The position numbers and the translations under genes were made by a program. The notes below the pieces were generated by a model. The model did no database searches and was not told the DNA's origin. It saw nothing but the letters and a program-made list of their open reading frames with translations. From contig NZ_BJTV01000008.1 in NCBI RefSeq assembly GCF_007176755.1, positions 124,001 through 188,000 of the forward strand: 64,000 bases of DNA, written 5' to 3'. Positions 15,915-24,298 of the stretch are shown piece by piece. Source of the stretch: Streptomyces sp. 1-11 (GTDB lineage Bacteria; Actinomycetota; Actinomycetes; Streptomycetales; Streptomycetaceae). How positions within the stretch are numbered: position 1 is the stretch's first letter; each line of letters starts with the position of its first letter.

Positions 15915-17117
15915 CGGCCCGGCCGCCCCTGGCCCGCCCGTCCCCGGCCCGCCCTCCGCCGGCTCGTCGGCGAGCAGGCAGGCGGCCAGCGCCGCGGTGT
16001 CGTCCTGCAGCCGGTTGTCGCTGTAGGCCAGCAGGTCGTGGTGGAGCCGGTCCAGCAGCTCCCGGGGCGGCAGCGGGCCCCACTGGCGCAGGCGCTCGGT
16101 CAGCGGGTAGAAGCAGCCGTCCGCGTTCCGTGTCTCCGTGACGCCGTCCGTGTACAGCAGGAGCTGATCACCGGGCCGGAACGGGTAGGCGTCGACGTGG
16201 TACGCGTCCCCGACCAGTACGCCGAGGTTCAGCGGCGGCGCCGACCGCCCCCGGTCCAGCTCGCGCACCTCACCGGGAAGGATGAGCAGCGGCGGAGGGT
16301 GGCCGCAGTTGACGACGCGGACGACCCGGCCCCCCTGCGGCACCTCGGCGAACACGGCGGTGACGAACCGTTCGCCGGCCTCGCTGCCGCCGAGCTGTGT
16401 CGCCCTGCGGCTCATGCTCGTCTCCACCCGGGCCGCCAGCGCGGGCAGGTCGGGCTCGTCGTGCGCCGCCTCGCGGAACGCGCCGAGCAGGGCGGCCGCG
16501 GTCTCCACGGCCAGCAGCCCCTTGCCACGGACGTCGCCGACGATCAGCCGGACACCGAACCGGGTGGGCACCGCCTCGTACAGGTCGCCGCCGATGCGCG
16601 CCTCCGCCGCCGCCGAGAGGTACAGGCTCTCCAGGCACAGGTCGCCGATCCGGTGCGGTACCGGCCGGAGCAGCACCCGCTGCGCGATGTCGGCCACGAA
16701 GCGCACGTCCGCCAGGGTGCGCTCACGGCGGATGCGGTGCGCGGCCAGGATCGTGCCGAGGGCGCCGACCAGAGCGGTGCACACGTACGCGGCGACGTAG
16801 TGCCGCTCCCACAGGTAGCCCACGTCCCGGCCGGCGCAGCACGGGGTGCCGGCCAGCACCCCCTCCAGGAACACGGCGAACGCGGTGGCGGCGACCACGA
16901 CGGCGGGCCGGTGGGCGAACGCGGTCACCAGCGGCAGGGCGATCAGCACGAAACTCACCGGCCACTGCACGGGGGTGAAGGGCTCCAGCAGCAGCACGGC
17001 CGCGACGAACACGACCGGCAGCCAGCGCATCCACGACGGGGCCACCGGCGGCCCGATCCGCGAGACGGTGCCGTCCCCCGGCCCGTGACCGGCACGTCCG
17101 TGCTTCACCCCGCGCAC
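15882..17117 (-). CDS. Membrane-anchored SpoIIE/RsbU-type PP2C serine phosphatase
   Basis: 411 residues. Residues about 30-130 carry four or five hydrophobic segments, so the protein is anchored in the membrane; residues about 150-385 form the SpoIIE domain of PPM/PP2C phosphatases. Metal-binding Asp motifs are visible: 'IGGDLYEAVP', 'VGDVRGKGL', 'LYTDGVTE' and 'DDTAALAA'. Such enzymes typically dephosphorylate anti-anti-sigma factors in partner-switching networks. A lone RsbW-like ATP-binding gene lies at 19738, but they are not in one operon. The GTG at 17117 has GGGAG 6 nt upstream. The C terminus is low-complexity Gly/Pro. Confidence 0.88.
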   Translation of the reverse strand: MRGVKHGRAGHGPGDGTVSRIGPPVAPSWMRWLPVVFVAAVLLLEPFTPVQWPVSFVLIALPLVTAFAHRPAVVVAATAFAVFLEGVLAGTPCCAGRDVGYLWERHYVAAYVCTALVGALGTILAAHRIRRERTLADVRFVADIAQRVLLRPVPHRIGDLCLESLYLSAAAEARIGGDLYEAVPTRFGVRLIVGDVRGKGLLAVETAAALLGAFREAAHDEPDLPALAARVETSMSRRATQLGGSEAGERFVTAVFAEVPQGGRVVRVVNCGHPPPLLILPGEVRELDRGRSAPPLNLGVLVGDAYHVDAYPFRPGDQLLLYTDGVTETRNADGCFYPLTERLRQWGPLPPRELLDRLHHDLLAYSDNRLQDDTAALAACLLADEPAEGGPGTGGPGAAGPAGSGPGAGQP

Positions 17118-17306
17118 TCGCCACTCCCGTCACATGATCCCGACGGCCCCAGCCTGGTGCGCCGGGCCGCGGCGCACCGGTGATTGCTCCACCCAGCGGC
17201 ATGTTCGCCCCCCTCGGCCATCGGCCGCGCCGCCCCGCCCCGCTTCCGGAGACACGAACTGATAACAGTGCACAACTGCCGGGGAGTTGCCGACGTCTGC
17301 TCCGGC

Positions 17307-18572
17307 ATGAAGATCTCTTTCCTGCTCCACAACGCCTACGGGATCGGGGGGACGATCACCACGACGTTCAACCTGGCCCAGGCACTGGCCGAGCGGCACG
17401 ACGTGGAGATCGTCTCCGTGTTGCGGCACCGCAAGCGCCCCCAGCTCACCCCCGACCCCCGGGTGAGGCTGCGGCCGCTGGTCGACCTGCGGCAGGAGAA
17501 GGACCACGCGTCGCACCGGACGCCCGCGAAGGTGTTCCCCGCCGCCGAGTACCGCTACCGCCAGTACAGCCGCCTGACGGACGAGCGGATCGCCGAGTGC
17601 CTGGCGGCCACCGACGCCGACGTGGTCATCGGCACCCGGCCCGGACTCAACGTGCACCTCGCGCTGCAGGCGCCCGAGCGGGTGCTGCGCGTCGGCCAGG
17701 AACACCTCACGCTGGACAACCACCCGCCGCGGCTGCGCACCGCGCTGCGCCGGGCCTACCGGCGTCTGGACGTCCTCACCACGGTCACCGAGGCGGACGC
17801 CCGCGACTACCGGCGCCGGATGCACCTGCCCGGCGTCCGCGTCGAGGCCCTGCCGAACAGCGTGCCCGATCCGGTGCTGGCGCCCGCCGACGGGCGCGCG
17901 AAGATGATCGTGGCGGCCGGCCGGCTGGTCCCGGTCAAGCGCTACGACCTGCTCATCCAGGCGTTCGCCAGGGTCGCCTGCGAGCACCCCGACTGGCACC
18001 TGCGCATCTACGGGGCGGGCGAGCAGCGGGACGCGCTGCGGGCCCGCATCGAGCGGCTCGGGCTCAGCAACAACGCCTTCCTGATGGGCCCCGCAGCGCC
18101 CATGGAGGCGGAGTGGGTGAAGGCGTCCATCGCGGTGTCCACCTCCTCCTTCGAACCGTTCGGCATGACCATCGTCGAGGCCATGCGCTGCGGCCTGCCG
18201 GTCGTGAGCACCGACTGCCCCTACGGTCCGGCCGAGATCATCCAGGACGGGGTGGACGGCCGGCTGGTGCCGGTCGGGGACCGGGACCGGCTGGGCTCGG
18301 CGCTGCTGGAGCTGGTCCGCGACGACGAACGCCGCCGGGCCATGGGACGGGCGGCCGCCGAGAACGCCCGGCGCTTCGCTCCCGGCAGCGTGGTGGCGCG
18401 GGCGGAGGGCCTGCTGGCGGAGGCCGCGGCGGCCCGGGCGGCGGGGCGCGGCCGCAGGGGGACGCGGCGGGACGTGCGCCGGAGCATGGCGAGCCACGGG
18501 TTCGCGGCTCGCGACATCGCCAGCACCGCCTCCGGGCGGATGCTGCGGACTCTGCGCGGGGGGCAGCGATGA
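17307..18572 (+). CDS. Glycosyltransferase family 4
   Basis: 421 residues with the GT-B fold of family GT4. The N-terminal 'MKISFLLHNAYGIGGTITTTFNLAQ' is the acceptor-side Rossmann domain with the Gly-rich loop; the C-terminal donor domain has 'AAGRLVPVKRYDLLIQAFARV', 'LRIYGAGEQRDALRARI' and the EX7E-type 'SSFEPFGMTIVEAMRCGLPVV'. It transfers a sugar from a nucleotide-activated donor to a cell-surface or exopolymer acceptor; the substrate cannot be read. The last 60 residues are basic and unusual. Its stop overlaps the start of the next gene (ATGA), so the two are translationally coupled. Confidence 0.9.
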   Translation: MKISFLLHNAYGIGGTITTTFNLAQALAERHDVEIVSVLRHRKRPQLTPDPRVRLRPLVDLRQEKDHASHRTPAKVFPAAEYRYRQYSRLTDERIAECLAATDADVVIGTRPGLNVHLALQAPERVLRVGQEHLTLDNHPPRLRTALRRAYRRLDVLTTVTEADARDYRRRMHLPGVRVEALPNSVPDPVLAPADGRAKMIVAAGRLVPVKRYDLLIQAFARVACEHPDWHLRIYGAGEQRDALRARIERLGLSNNAFLMGPAAPMEAEWVKASIAVSTSSFEPFGMTIVEAMRCGLPVVSTDCPYGPAEIIQDGVDGRLVPVGDRDRLGSALLELVRDDERRRAMGRAAAENARRFAPGSVVARAEGLLAEAAAARAAGRGRRGTRRDVRRSMASHGFAARDIASTASGRMLRTLRGGQR

Positions 18573-19393
18573 CCACGGGAAGCGGCGCCGGAGCGCGCGT
18601 GAACTGCGTCGTGGACGCCGAGGGCCGCATCGTCCTCGAACTGCCGGTGCCCGCGGCGGCCACCCGTCCGCACCTCCTGCTGCGGCTGCGGCCCAGGAAC
18701 GGCGAACCCGTCGCCGCCCGGCGCGTCCTCGCCCTGGAGGCCGTGGCCGACGGGCCGTCGCGTGCCGTCCTGGAACCACTGCCCGCCCTGGAGGAGGGCC
18801 GCTGGGACGCCTTCCTGCTGTGCGATCCCGACGACGACGCACCCGTACGGCTGCGGTCCGGCCTGCGCGACCTGCGGGCCCTCGTCGACGGGCACCTCAG
18901 GGACCGGCCGTCGCCGGTGGCGGTGCGGATCCCGTACGCGACCAAGGAGGGGTATCTCGCGGTGCGGACCTGGCTGCGCCCTGTCCACGTGGAGGCCGGC
19001 CGGATCGACGTCGGCGACCGGTCGACGACGGTCACCGCCCGGCTGCACGGCGCCACGCTCCAGGACGGCGCCGTCGTCCGCCTGCGGATGCGGGGGAGCA
19101 GCGGCCCCGGGCGGGACGTCCGGCCGGTGCCCGACGGCGACCGCCGAGGCTTCGCCTTCACCGTGGACCACGCGGACCTGGCCGCCGGAACCCCGGCCGA
19201 GGGCGGCGTCTGGGACGTCTTCGTCCACCCCGGCGCCGACGAGCCCCCGGTGCGGGTCGCCCGGCTGCTGGACGACGTGGCGGACCGCAAGGCCTCGTTC
19301 GTCCACCCGGCCGCAAGGGCGGCCTCCGTCGCCCTGCGGGCCTACTACACGCTCGACAACGATCTGTCCGTCCGCGTGGCCGCGGCCAGCTGA
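18569..19393 (+). CDS. Conserved protein coupled to the GT4 glycosyltransferase
   Basis: 274 residues, no signal or membrane segment. It looks all-beta with repeated short strands and may contain two or three related beta-sandwich units (around 10-85, 105-165 and 165-250). Relatives next to GT4 genes in Streptomyces are often labelled 'transferase', but I see no catalytic motif that proves this. The 4-nt ATGA overlap with the glycosyltransferase strongly suggests joint action, for example as an accessory or carbohydrate-binding subunit. A good terminator follows. Confidence 0.75.
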   Translation: MTTGSGAGARVNCVVDAEGRIVLELPVPAAATRPHLLLRLRPRNGEPVAARRVLALEAVADGPSRAVLEPLPALEEGRWDAFLLCDPDDDAPVRLRSGLRDLRALVDGHLRDRPSPVAVRIPYATKEGYLAVRTWLRPVHVEAGRIDVGDRSTTVTARLHGATLQDGAVVRLRMRGSSGPGRDVRPVPDGDRRGFAFTVDHADLAAGTPAEGGVWDVFVHPGADEPPVRVARLLDDVADRKASFVHPAARAASVALRAYYTLDNDLSVRVAAAS

Positions 19394-19399
19394 CCGCCC

Positions 19400-19434
19400 G
19401 GCGCCCGGCGCGAGTCCCGCCCGTGCCGGGCGCC
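19400..19434 (+). terminator. Terminator after the GT4 operon
   Basis: A perfect 10-bp stem (GGCGCCCGGC at 19400-19409 and its complement at 19425-19434) with a 15-nt loop starts 7 nt after the stop. There is no U-tract, as usual in Streptomyces. Confidence 0.7.
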
Positions 19435-19450
19435 CGGCGCCGCTGGTGCT

Positions 19451-19590
19451 GTGCGCGCCCACGACAGCCCCACCCTGATCACGTCCGTGCGGCGCGCGTT
19501 CCGGCTCCTCGAAGCGGTCGGCGCGCACCAGAACGGCGCACCCGCCGAGCAACTGGCCCGGGAGACCGGGCTGCCCCTGGCCACCGCCTT
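19451..19590 (+). pseudogene. Truncated IclR-family regulator (HTH remnant)
   Basis: From a GTG at 19451 the frame gives 'LITSVRRAFRLLEAVGAHQ' followed by 'LARETGLPLATA', the first two helices of an IclR winged helix. The similarity stops there: the expected recognition-helix continuation and the effector domain are missing, and the frame runs on as Gly/Arg-rich sequence to a stop at 19678. I read it as a decayed gene whose 3' part was deleted. It is not part of the intact IclR gene at 20368. Confidence 0.6.
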
Positions 19591-19737
19591 GATCGGGCCG
19601 ACGGGAGCGGGCGGGCGGACGGCGGGCCGGCGGACGGCGGGCGCTGGCCGGCCGCGGAGGGCGACGACGTCAGCGTGAGGCCCGGCGCCCGGAACGTGGC
19701 CGCCGGCCGCCGCGCCGGATCGCGCTGACGGCGGTGC

Positions 19738-20163
19738 TCAGGCCGCCACGAGGTCGGCCCAGCGGGTGAACCGGCCGGGACGGACGTCCATGCCGTGTCG
19801 GGTGGCCAGGGCGTGCACGATGCCCTCGCCCCGCCCGTGCTCGTCCGGGTCGGCCCACGCGGGCGACTGCCCCCCGGGCCGGGCCGGGCCCGCGTCGGTG
19901 ACCTCCACCCGCAGCACGCCGGGTCCGCCGCCGAGCGTCCAGGAGAGCCGCAGCACCGCCGGCGGCAGCGCGTGCACGATCGCGTTGGTCAGCAGTTCCG
20001 ACACCACCAGCAGCGCGTCCTCGACGACCGAGGGGGAGACCTCCCAGTCCGCGAGGAGCGCGTTCACCCGCCGGCGCACGGCCGAGACGGCCCCGGCGAA
20101 GGGCGGCAGCGCGAAGACCTGTTCGCGCGTCTCCCGCGCCAGCGTATTGAGCTGTACCGCCAT
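19738..20163 (-). CDS. RsbW/SpoIIAB-like ATP-binding (HATPase) protein
   Basis: 141 residues forming a single GHKL/HATPase_c_2 domain: the N box 'LLVVSELLTNAIVHA', a G1-like 'VEVTDAGPARPG', and a C-terminal 'GEGIVHALATRHGMDVRPG'. Streptomyces encode dozens of such stand-alone anti-sigma-like kinases; most are not proven kinases. It is cytoplasmic and would bind ATP and possibly a sigma or anti-anti-sigma factor. There is no sigma gene beside it. It is divergent from the gylR-like gene across a 204-nt gap. Confidence 0.88.
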   Translation of the reverse strand: MAVQLNTLARETREQVFALPPFAGAVSAVRRRVNALLADWEVSPSVVEDALLVVSELLTNAIVHALPPAVLRLSWTLGGGPGVLRVEVTDAGPARPGGQSPAWADPDEHGRGEGIVHALATRHGMDVRPGRFTRWADLVAA

Positions 20164-20367
20164 GATGGTCTCCTGGGGGGTGAAGCACTGCGGGCCAGGC
20201 GCCCGGCCCCCGGCCGGTGCCGGGTCTGCATGGCACGCTAGGGAGCGCCGGCGGACCGGTCAATGAACAGGGGTCGGCATTGCCGAACGGCGCCCTTGCT
20301 CGCGGGGCCACCGTACGTCTCCCGCGCACGCGAAGCGAATCTCCCGCATCGGTAATAGGCTCGGTCC

Positions 20368-21135
20368 ATGGCCGGTCCGGTCCAGTCGATCGAACGGGCG
20401 GCGGCGATCCTGCGCCTGCTCGCCGGCGGCCCCCGACGGCTCGGGCTCGGCGAGGTGGCCGCGTCGCTCGGGCTGGCGAAGGGAACCGCCCACGGCATCC
20501 TGCGCACCCTGCAGCACGTGGACTTCGTGGAGCAGGATTCGGCCACCGGGAAGTACCAGCTCGGGGCCGCACTGCTGCACCTCGGCACCAGCTACCTCGA
20601 CGTCAACGAACTGCGGTCCCGCTCCATCAACTGGGCCGACGCCCTGGCCGCCCGCAGCGGGGAGGCGGTGCGGCTCGGCACCCCGCTGGAGGGCAAGGTC
20701 CTCGTCGTCCACCACGTCTTCCGGCCCGACGACAGCCTCCAGACCCTGGACGTGGGCTCGCTGCTGCCGCTGCACGCCTCCTCCATGGGCAAGGTCCTGC
20801 TCGCCTTCGGCACGGCGCCGTTCGAGGAGGCCCTCGAGTCCGGCCTGGAGACCTACACCCGGCACACCCTGGTCAGCCCCGACCGGCTCAACCGCGCCCT
20901 GGCCGAGGTGCGGGAGCAGGGATGGGCCGCCGAGATCCAGGAGATGAGCATGGGCGAGGCCGGCGTCTCCGTGCCGATCCGGGGACACGGCGGCCTGGTC
21001 GTCGGCGCGATCGGGCTGTCCGGGCCGGTCGAGCGGGTCTGCGACAACCAGGGCCGGCCCCGGCCTAACCTGATCACCCTGATCCGGGAGGCGGCACGGG
21101 CGATCTCCAAAGACCTGGGCGCGGCCCGCTGGTAG
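20368..21135 (+). CDS. gylR: IclR-family regulator, GylR-like
   Basis: 255 residues. The winged-helix HTH spans about 3-65 ('QSIERAAAILRLLAGG', 'LGLAKGTAHGILRTLQHV') and the IclR effector domain about 80-250 ('GKVLLAFG', 'GEAGVSVPIRGHGGLVVGAIGLSGPVERV'). Length and N terminus match GylR, the repressor of Streptomyces glycerol operons that responds to glycerol 3-phosphate. The next gene, 45 nt downstream, is glycerol kinase, which supports that role. Unlike the classical S. coelicolor gyl operon, no glycerol facilitator or glycerol-3-phosphate dehydrogenase follows. Confidence 0.85.
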   Translation: MAGPVQSIERAAAILRLLAGGPRRLGLGEVAASLGLAKGTAHGILRTLQHVDFVEQDSATGKYQLGAALLHLGTSYLDVNELRSRSINWADALAARSGEAVRLGTPLEGKVLVVHHVFRPDDSLQTLDVGSLLPLHASSMGKVLLAFGTAPFEEALESGLETYTRHTLVSPDRLNRALAEVREQGWAAEIQEMSMGEAGVSVPIRGHGGLVVGAIGLSGPVERVCDNQGRPRPNLITLIREAARAISKDLGAARW

Positions 21136-21180
21136 GCCCTTCCCGCTCCCCGCGCGACGCATCGGAAGGTGGACCCGATC

Positions 21181-22695
21181 ATGGTTGACCGGTACGTGAT
21201 GTCCATCGATCAGGGCACCAACTCCACCCGCTGCATCCTGTTCGACCACCGGGGCCGGCTGGTGTCCGTGGCACAGCGGGAGCACGCGCAGCACTTCCCG
21301 AAGCCCGGCTGGGTGGAGCACGACGCCGTCGAGATCTGGCAGAACCTGCGGCGCGTCGTGCCCGAGGCGCTGTCCGACGCCGGAGTGGACGCGGGACGGA
21401 TCGCCGCCATCGGCCTGGCCAACCAGCGGGAGACGACCGTGCTGTGGGACCGGCGCACCGGCGTCCCGCTGGACCGGGCCATCGTCTGGCAGGACACCCG
21501 CACCGAGCCGCTCGTCGAGGCCCTCGGACGCGACCCCGGCAAGGAGTTCTTCCTCGACCGGTGCGGTCTGCCGCCCTCCACCTACTTCTCCGCGCTGCGG
21601 CTGCGCTGGCTCTTCGACCACGTCGAGGGCCTGGAGCGGCGTGCCAGGGACGGCGAGGTGCTGTTCGGCACGATGGAGACCTGGCTGATCTGGAACCTCA
21701 CCGGCGGCGCCGACGGCGGACTGCACATCACCGACGCCACCAACGCCAGCCGCACCATGCTGATGAACATCCGCACCCTCGCCTGGGACGAGGAGCTCCT
21801 GGCGTTCTTCGGCGTGCCCCGTGCGATGCTGCCCGAGATCCGGTCCTCCGCCGTGCCCTACGCCGAGGCCGGCGCCCTGCTGCCGGGGGTGTGGATCACG
21901 GCCGCGCTCGGCGACCAGCAGGCGGCCCTGTTCGGCCAGACCTGCTTCGCCCCGGGCGAGGCCAAGTGCACCTACGGCACGGGCAGCTTCCTGCTGCTCA
22001 ACACCGGCGCCGAGCCGGTCCGCTCCCGGCACGGGCTCCTGACCACCGTCGCCTACCGGATCGACGACCGGCCGCCCGTGTACGCCCTGGAGGGCTCCAT
22101 CGCCGTCACCGGCTCACTGGTCCAGTGGTTCCGCGACCGGCTGCGGCTGATCAACAGCGCGCCGGAGATCGAGACCCTGGCGCTGACGGTCGAGGACAAC
22201 GGCGGCTGCTACATCGTCCCCGCGTTCTCCGGCCTGTTCGCGCCCCGCTGGCGCAGTGACGCGCGCGGGGTGATCGTCGGCCTCACCTCCTACATCACCA
22301 GCGGCCACCTGGCCCGGGCGGTGCTGGAGGCCACCGGCTGGCAGACCCGGGAGGTGGTCGACGCGATGAACGCCGACTCCTCGGTGGCGCTGCGGGAGCT
22401 GAAGGTGGACGGCGGCATGACCGCGAACAACCTGCTGATGCAGTTCGTCGCCGACGTGCTCGACGTCCCGGTGGTGCGGCCCATGGTCGCCGAGACCGTC
22501 TCCCTCGGCGCCGCCTACGCCGCCGGGCTCGCCGCCGGTTACTGGCCGGACCTCGAGGTCCTGCGCCGCAACTGGCACCGGGCCGGGCAGTGGCTGCCCG
22601 ACATGGACCCCGCCCTGCGCGACGCGGAGTACGAGGACTGGCAGCGAGCCGTCGAACGCTCCCTGGGCTGGGTCAGACCACCCCGCCCCACGTAG
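21181..22695 (+). CDS. glpK: Glycerol kinase
   Basis: 504 residues of the FGGY sugar kinase family. Visible signatures are 'VMSIDQGTNSTRCILFD' (phosphate 1 motif), 'ANQRETTVLWDRRTG', 'IVWQDTRT', 'GDQQAALFGQTCF', 'KCTYGTGSFLLLNTG' and 'KVDGGMTANNLLMQF', all GlpK-specific. It phosphorylates glycerol with ATP to sn-glycerol 3-phosphate in the cytoplasm. The ATG at 21181 (MVDRYVMS) is preferred over GTG at 21169; GGAAGG lies 11 nt upstream of it. The gene is co-directional with gylR and ends in a strong terminator. It is likely a second, stand-alone glycerol kinase. Confidence 0.95.
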   Translation: MVDRYVMSIDQGTNSTRCILFDHRGRLVSVAQREHAQHFPKPGWVEHDAVEIWQNLRRVVPEALSDAGVDAGRIAAIGLANQRETTVLWDRRTGVPLDRAIVWQDTRTEPLVEALGRDPGKEFFLDRCGLPPSTYFSALRLRWLFDHVEGLERRARDGEVLFGTMETWLIWNLTGGADGGLHITDATNASRTMLMNIRTLAWDEELLAFFGVPRAMLPEIRSSAVPYAEAGALLPGVWITAALGDQQAALFGQTCFAPGEAKCTYGTGSFLLLNTGAEPVRSRHGLLTTVAYRIDDRPPVYALEGSIAVTGSLVQWFRDRLRLINSAPEIETLALTVEDNGGCYIVPAFSGLFAPRWRSDARGVIVGLTSYITSGHLARAVLEATGWQTREVVDAMNADSSVALRELKVDGGMTANNLLMQFVADVLDVPVVRPMVAETVSLGAAYAAGLAAGYWPDLEVLRRNWHRAGQWLPDMDPALRDAEYEDWQRAVERSLGWVRPPRPT

Positions 22696-22699
22696 CCCC

Positions 22700-22740
22700 G
22701 CGGGCTCCGGCGGCCCGCGCACCGGGCCGTCGGAGCCCGC
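22700..22740 (+). terminator. Terminator of the gylR-glpK unit
   Basis: A long stem of 10 bp plus 7 bp (left arm 22700-22717, right arm 22723-22740) with one internal mismatch and a 5-nt loop, starting 4 nt after the glpK stop. Confidence 0.85.
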
Positions 22741-22750
22741 CTCCCCCCCC

Positions 22751-22784
22751 CGGCCCCGCCGCCGCTGGCCGGGCGGCGGGGCCG
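22751..22784 (-). terminator. Terminator of the FAD oxidoreductase gene
   Basis: A 13-bp perfect stem (22751-22763 with 22772-22784) and an 8-nt loop, 33 nt beyond the stop of the minus-strand gene. With the preceding hairpin it separates the two convergent units. Confidence 0.8.
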
Positions 22785-22816
22785 CACGCCCCGCCCGGAG
22801 CGCGCGGCCGGCGTTC

Positions 22817-24229
22817 TCAGGCCGCCGCCGAAGGGCGGATGTTCTGGTTGAGGCGGAACAGGTTCGTCGGGTCGTAGGCGTCCTTCACCCGGACCAGCCG
22901 GTCGTGCACCGCGCCGGGGTACGAGGCGCGCACCCGGTCCTCGGCGGCGTCACCGGTGAAGTTCACGTACATGGAGCCGTCACCGTGCCGCGCGACGTCC
23001 GCGCGGGCCGCGCGGGCCCAGGCCACGTGCGCGTCGAAGCCGGCCGCGTCGGGCGACCGCGCGATCACGTTGCACAGCACGCCCGGCGCGCGCCGGCTGA
23101 ACGCCGTGGCCTCGGCCGGAACCCGGGCGAACGCCCCGCCGAGCTGGTGCAGGTGCACCTCGCTGAAGGGGGTGGGCGTGGTCAGGTGGTGCCGCAGCGC
23201 CGCGTCGAGCGCGTCGTCGGACGGCTCGACGAACGCCGAGGTGAAGTAGTTGTGGGCGCCGGGCGTCCACAGCGGGTCGAGCAGTGACTGCATGTCCGCG
23301 TACGGCAGCGGTCCCATGAGGTCGGCGATCGGCGCACCCAGGGTGCGCAGCGGGCCCACGGCCGCCTCGCCCGCGGCCGGCTCGCCCGCGTACATGCCGG
23401 CCAGCGCCACGACGCGGGTCCCGTGCGCCTCCGGCGGCAGGAACGGCAGCGGGGGCGCCGTCGTCAGCACGGCCATGGTGGTCAGCTCGTCGGGCATGCC
23501 GGCGGTCAGGTCGCGCCAGCCGGTGACCACCCGCCGGGCCTGCGAGAGGGGGTAGAAGATCAGCCCGCCCAGCACCTGGGGCCCGACCGGGTGCAGCCGG
23601 AACTCCAGCGAGGTGACGATGCCGAAGTTGCCGCCGCCGCCGCGCAGCGCCCAGAACAGCTCGGGTTCGCGCTCGGCGTCCGCGCGGACCACGCGGCCGT
23701 CGGCGGTGACGACCTCGGCCGCCGTGAGGTTGTCCGAGGCGAGCCCGTGCCGGCGCACCAGCCAGCCCACCCCGCCGCCCAGCGTGAAGCCGGAGATCCC
23801 GGTGGAGGACACCAGCCCGCCGGTCACGGCGAGGCCGAACGCCTGCGTCTCGCGGTCGAGTTCGCCCCAGGTCATCCCCGCCCCGGCCACCACCCGGCGG
23901 CGCACCGGATCGACGACGGCGCCCTTCATCGGCGACAGGTCGATGACGATGCCGCCGTCGCAGGTGGAGAACCCGGCGATGCTGTGCGCGCCGCCCCGCA
24001 CGGCGACCAGCAGGTCCTGACTGCGCGCGAACTCCACGGCGCGGATCACGTCCGCGGTGCAGGCGCAGCGCACCACGAGCGCCGGCCGTTTGTCGTGCGC
24101 GGCGTTCCAGACCGCCCGCGCCTCGTCGTAGGCGGCGTCGCCGGGACGGACGACGGTGCCGCGCAGGTTCGCCCGGAGTTCGGCGACGGTGGCGTCCCCC
24201 AGGACGCCCCGCGTCGTGTCGATCGACAT
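22817..24229 (-). CDS. FAD-linked oxidoreductase, berberine-bridge-enzyme type
   Basis: 470 residues. Residues about 40-205 are the FAD_binding_4 (VAO/PCMH) domain; H82 in 'VRGGAHSIAG' sits where 8-alpha-histidyl FAD linkage occurs. The Cys used for a second covalent bond in bicovalent members ('GxCPTVGVGG'-like) is replaced: here the loop reads 'GGLVSSTGISGF', so the flavin is probably attached only through His. The C-terminal BBE motif 'VKDAYDPTNLFRLNQNI' is present. Such enzymes oxidise sugars or secondary-metabolite alcohols with O2. The ATG at 24229 has AGGAG 6 nt upstream. It lies 69 nt downstream of a SARP-type regulator on the same strand. Confidence 0.88.
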   Translation of the reverse strand: MSIDTTRGVLGDATVAELRANLRGTVVRPGDAAYDEARAVWNAAHDKRPALVVRCACTADVIRAVEFARSQDLLVAVRGGAHSIAGFSTCDGGIVIDLSPMKGAVVDPVRRRVVAGAGMTWGELDRETQAFGLAVTGGLVSSTGISGFTLGGGVGWLVRRHGLASDNLTAAEVVTADGRVVRADAEREPELFWALRGGGGNFGIVTSLEFRLHPVGPQVLGGLIFYPLSQARRVVTGWRDLTAGMPDELTTMAVLTTAPPLPFLPPEAHGTRVVALAGMYAGEPAAGEAAVGPLRTLGAPIADLMGPLPYADMQSLLDPLWTPGAHNYFTSAFVEPSDDALDAALRHHLTTPTPFSEVHLHQLGGAFARVPAEATAFSRRAPGVLCNVIARSPDAAGFDAHVAWARAARADVARHGDGSMYVNFTGDAAEDRVRASYPGAVHDRLVRVKDAYDPTNLFRLNQNIRPSAAA

Positions 24230-24298
24230 GGTCGGCTCCTCGGTCACGAGTGCTTGCGCTGATGCCCGTGACCGTAGGCGGCGCCTCTTAGCAACCAC

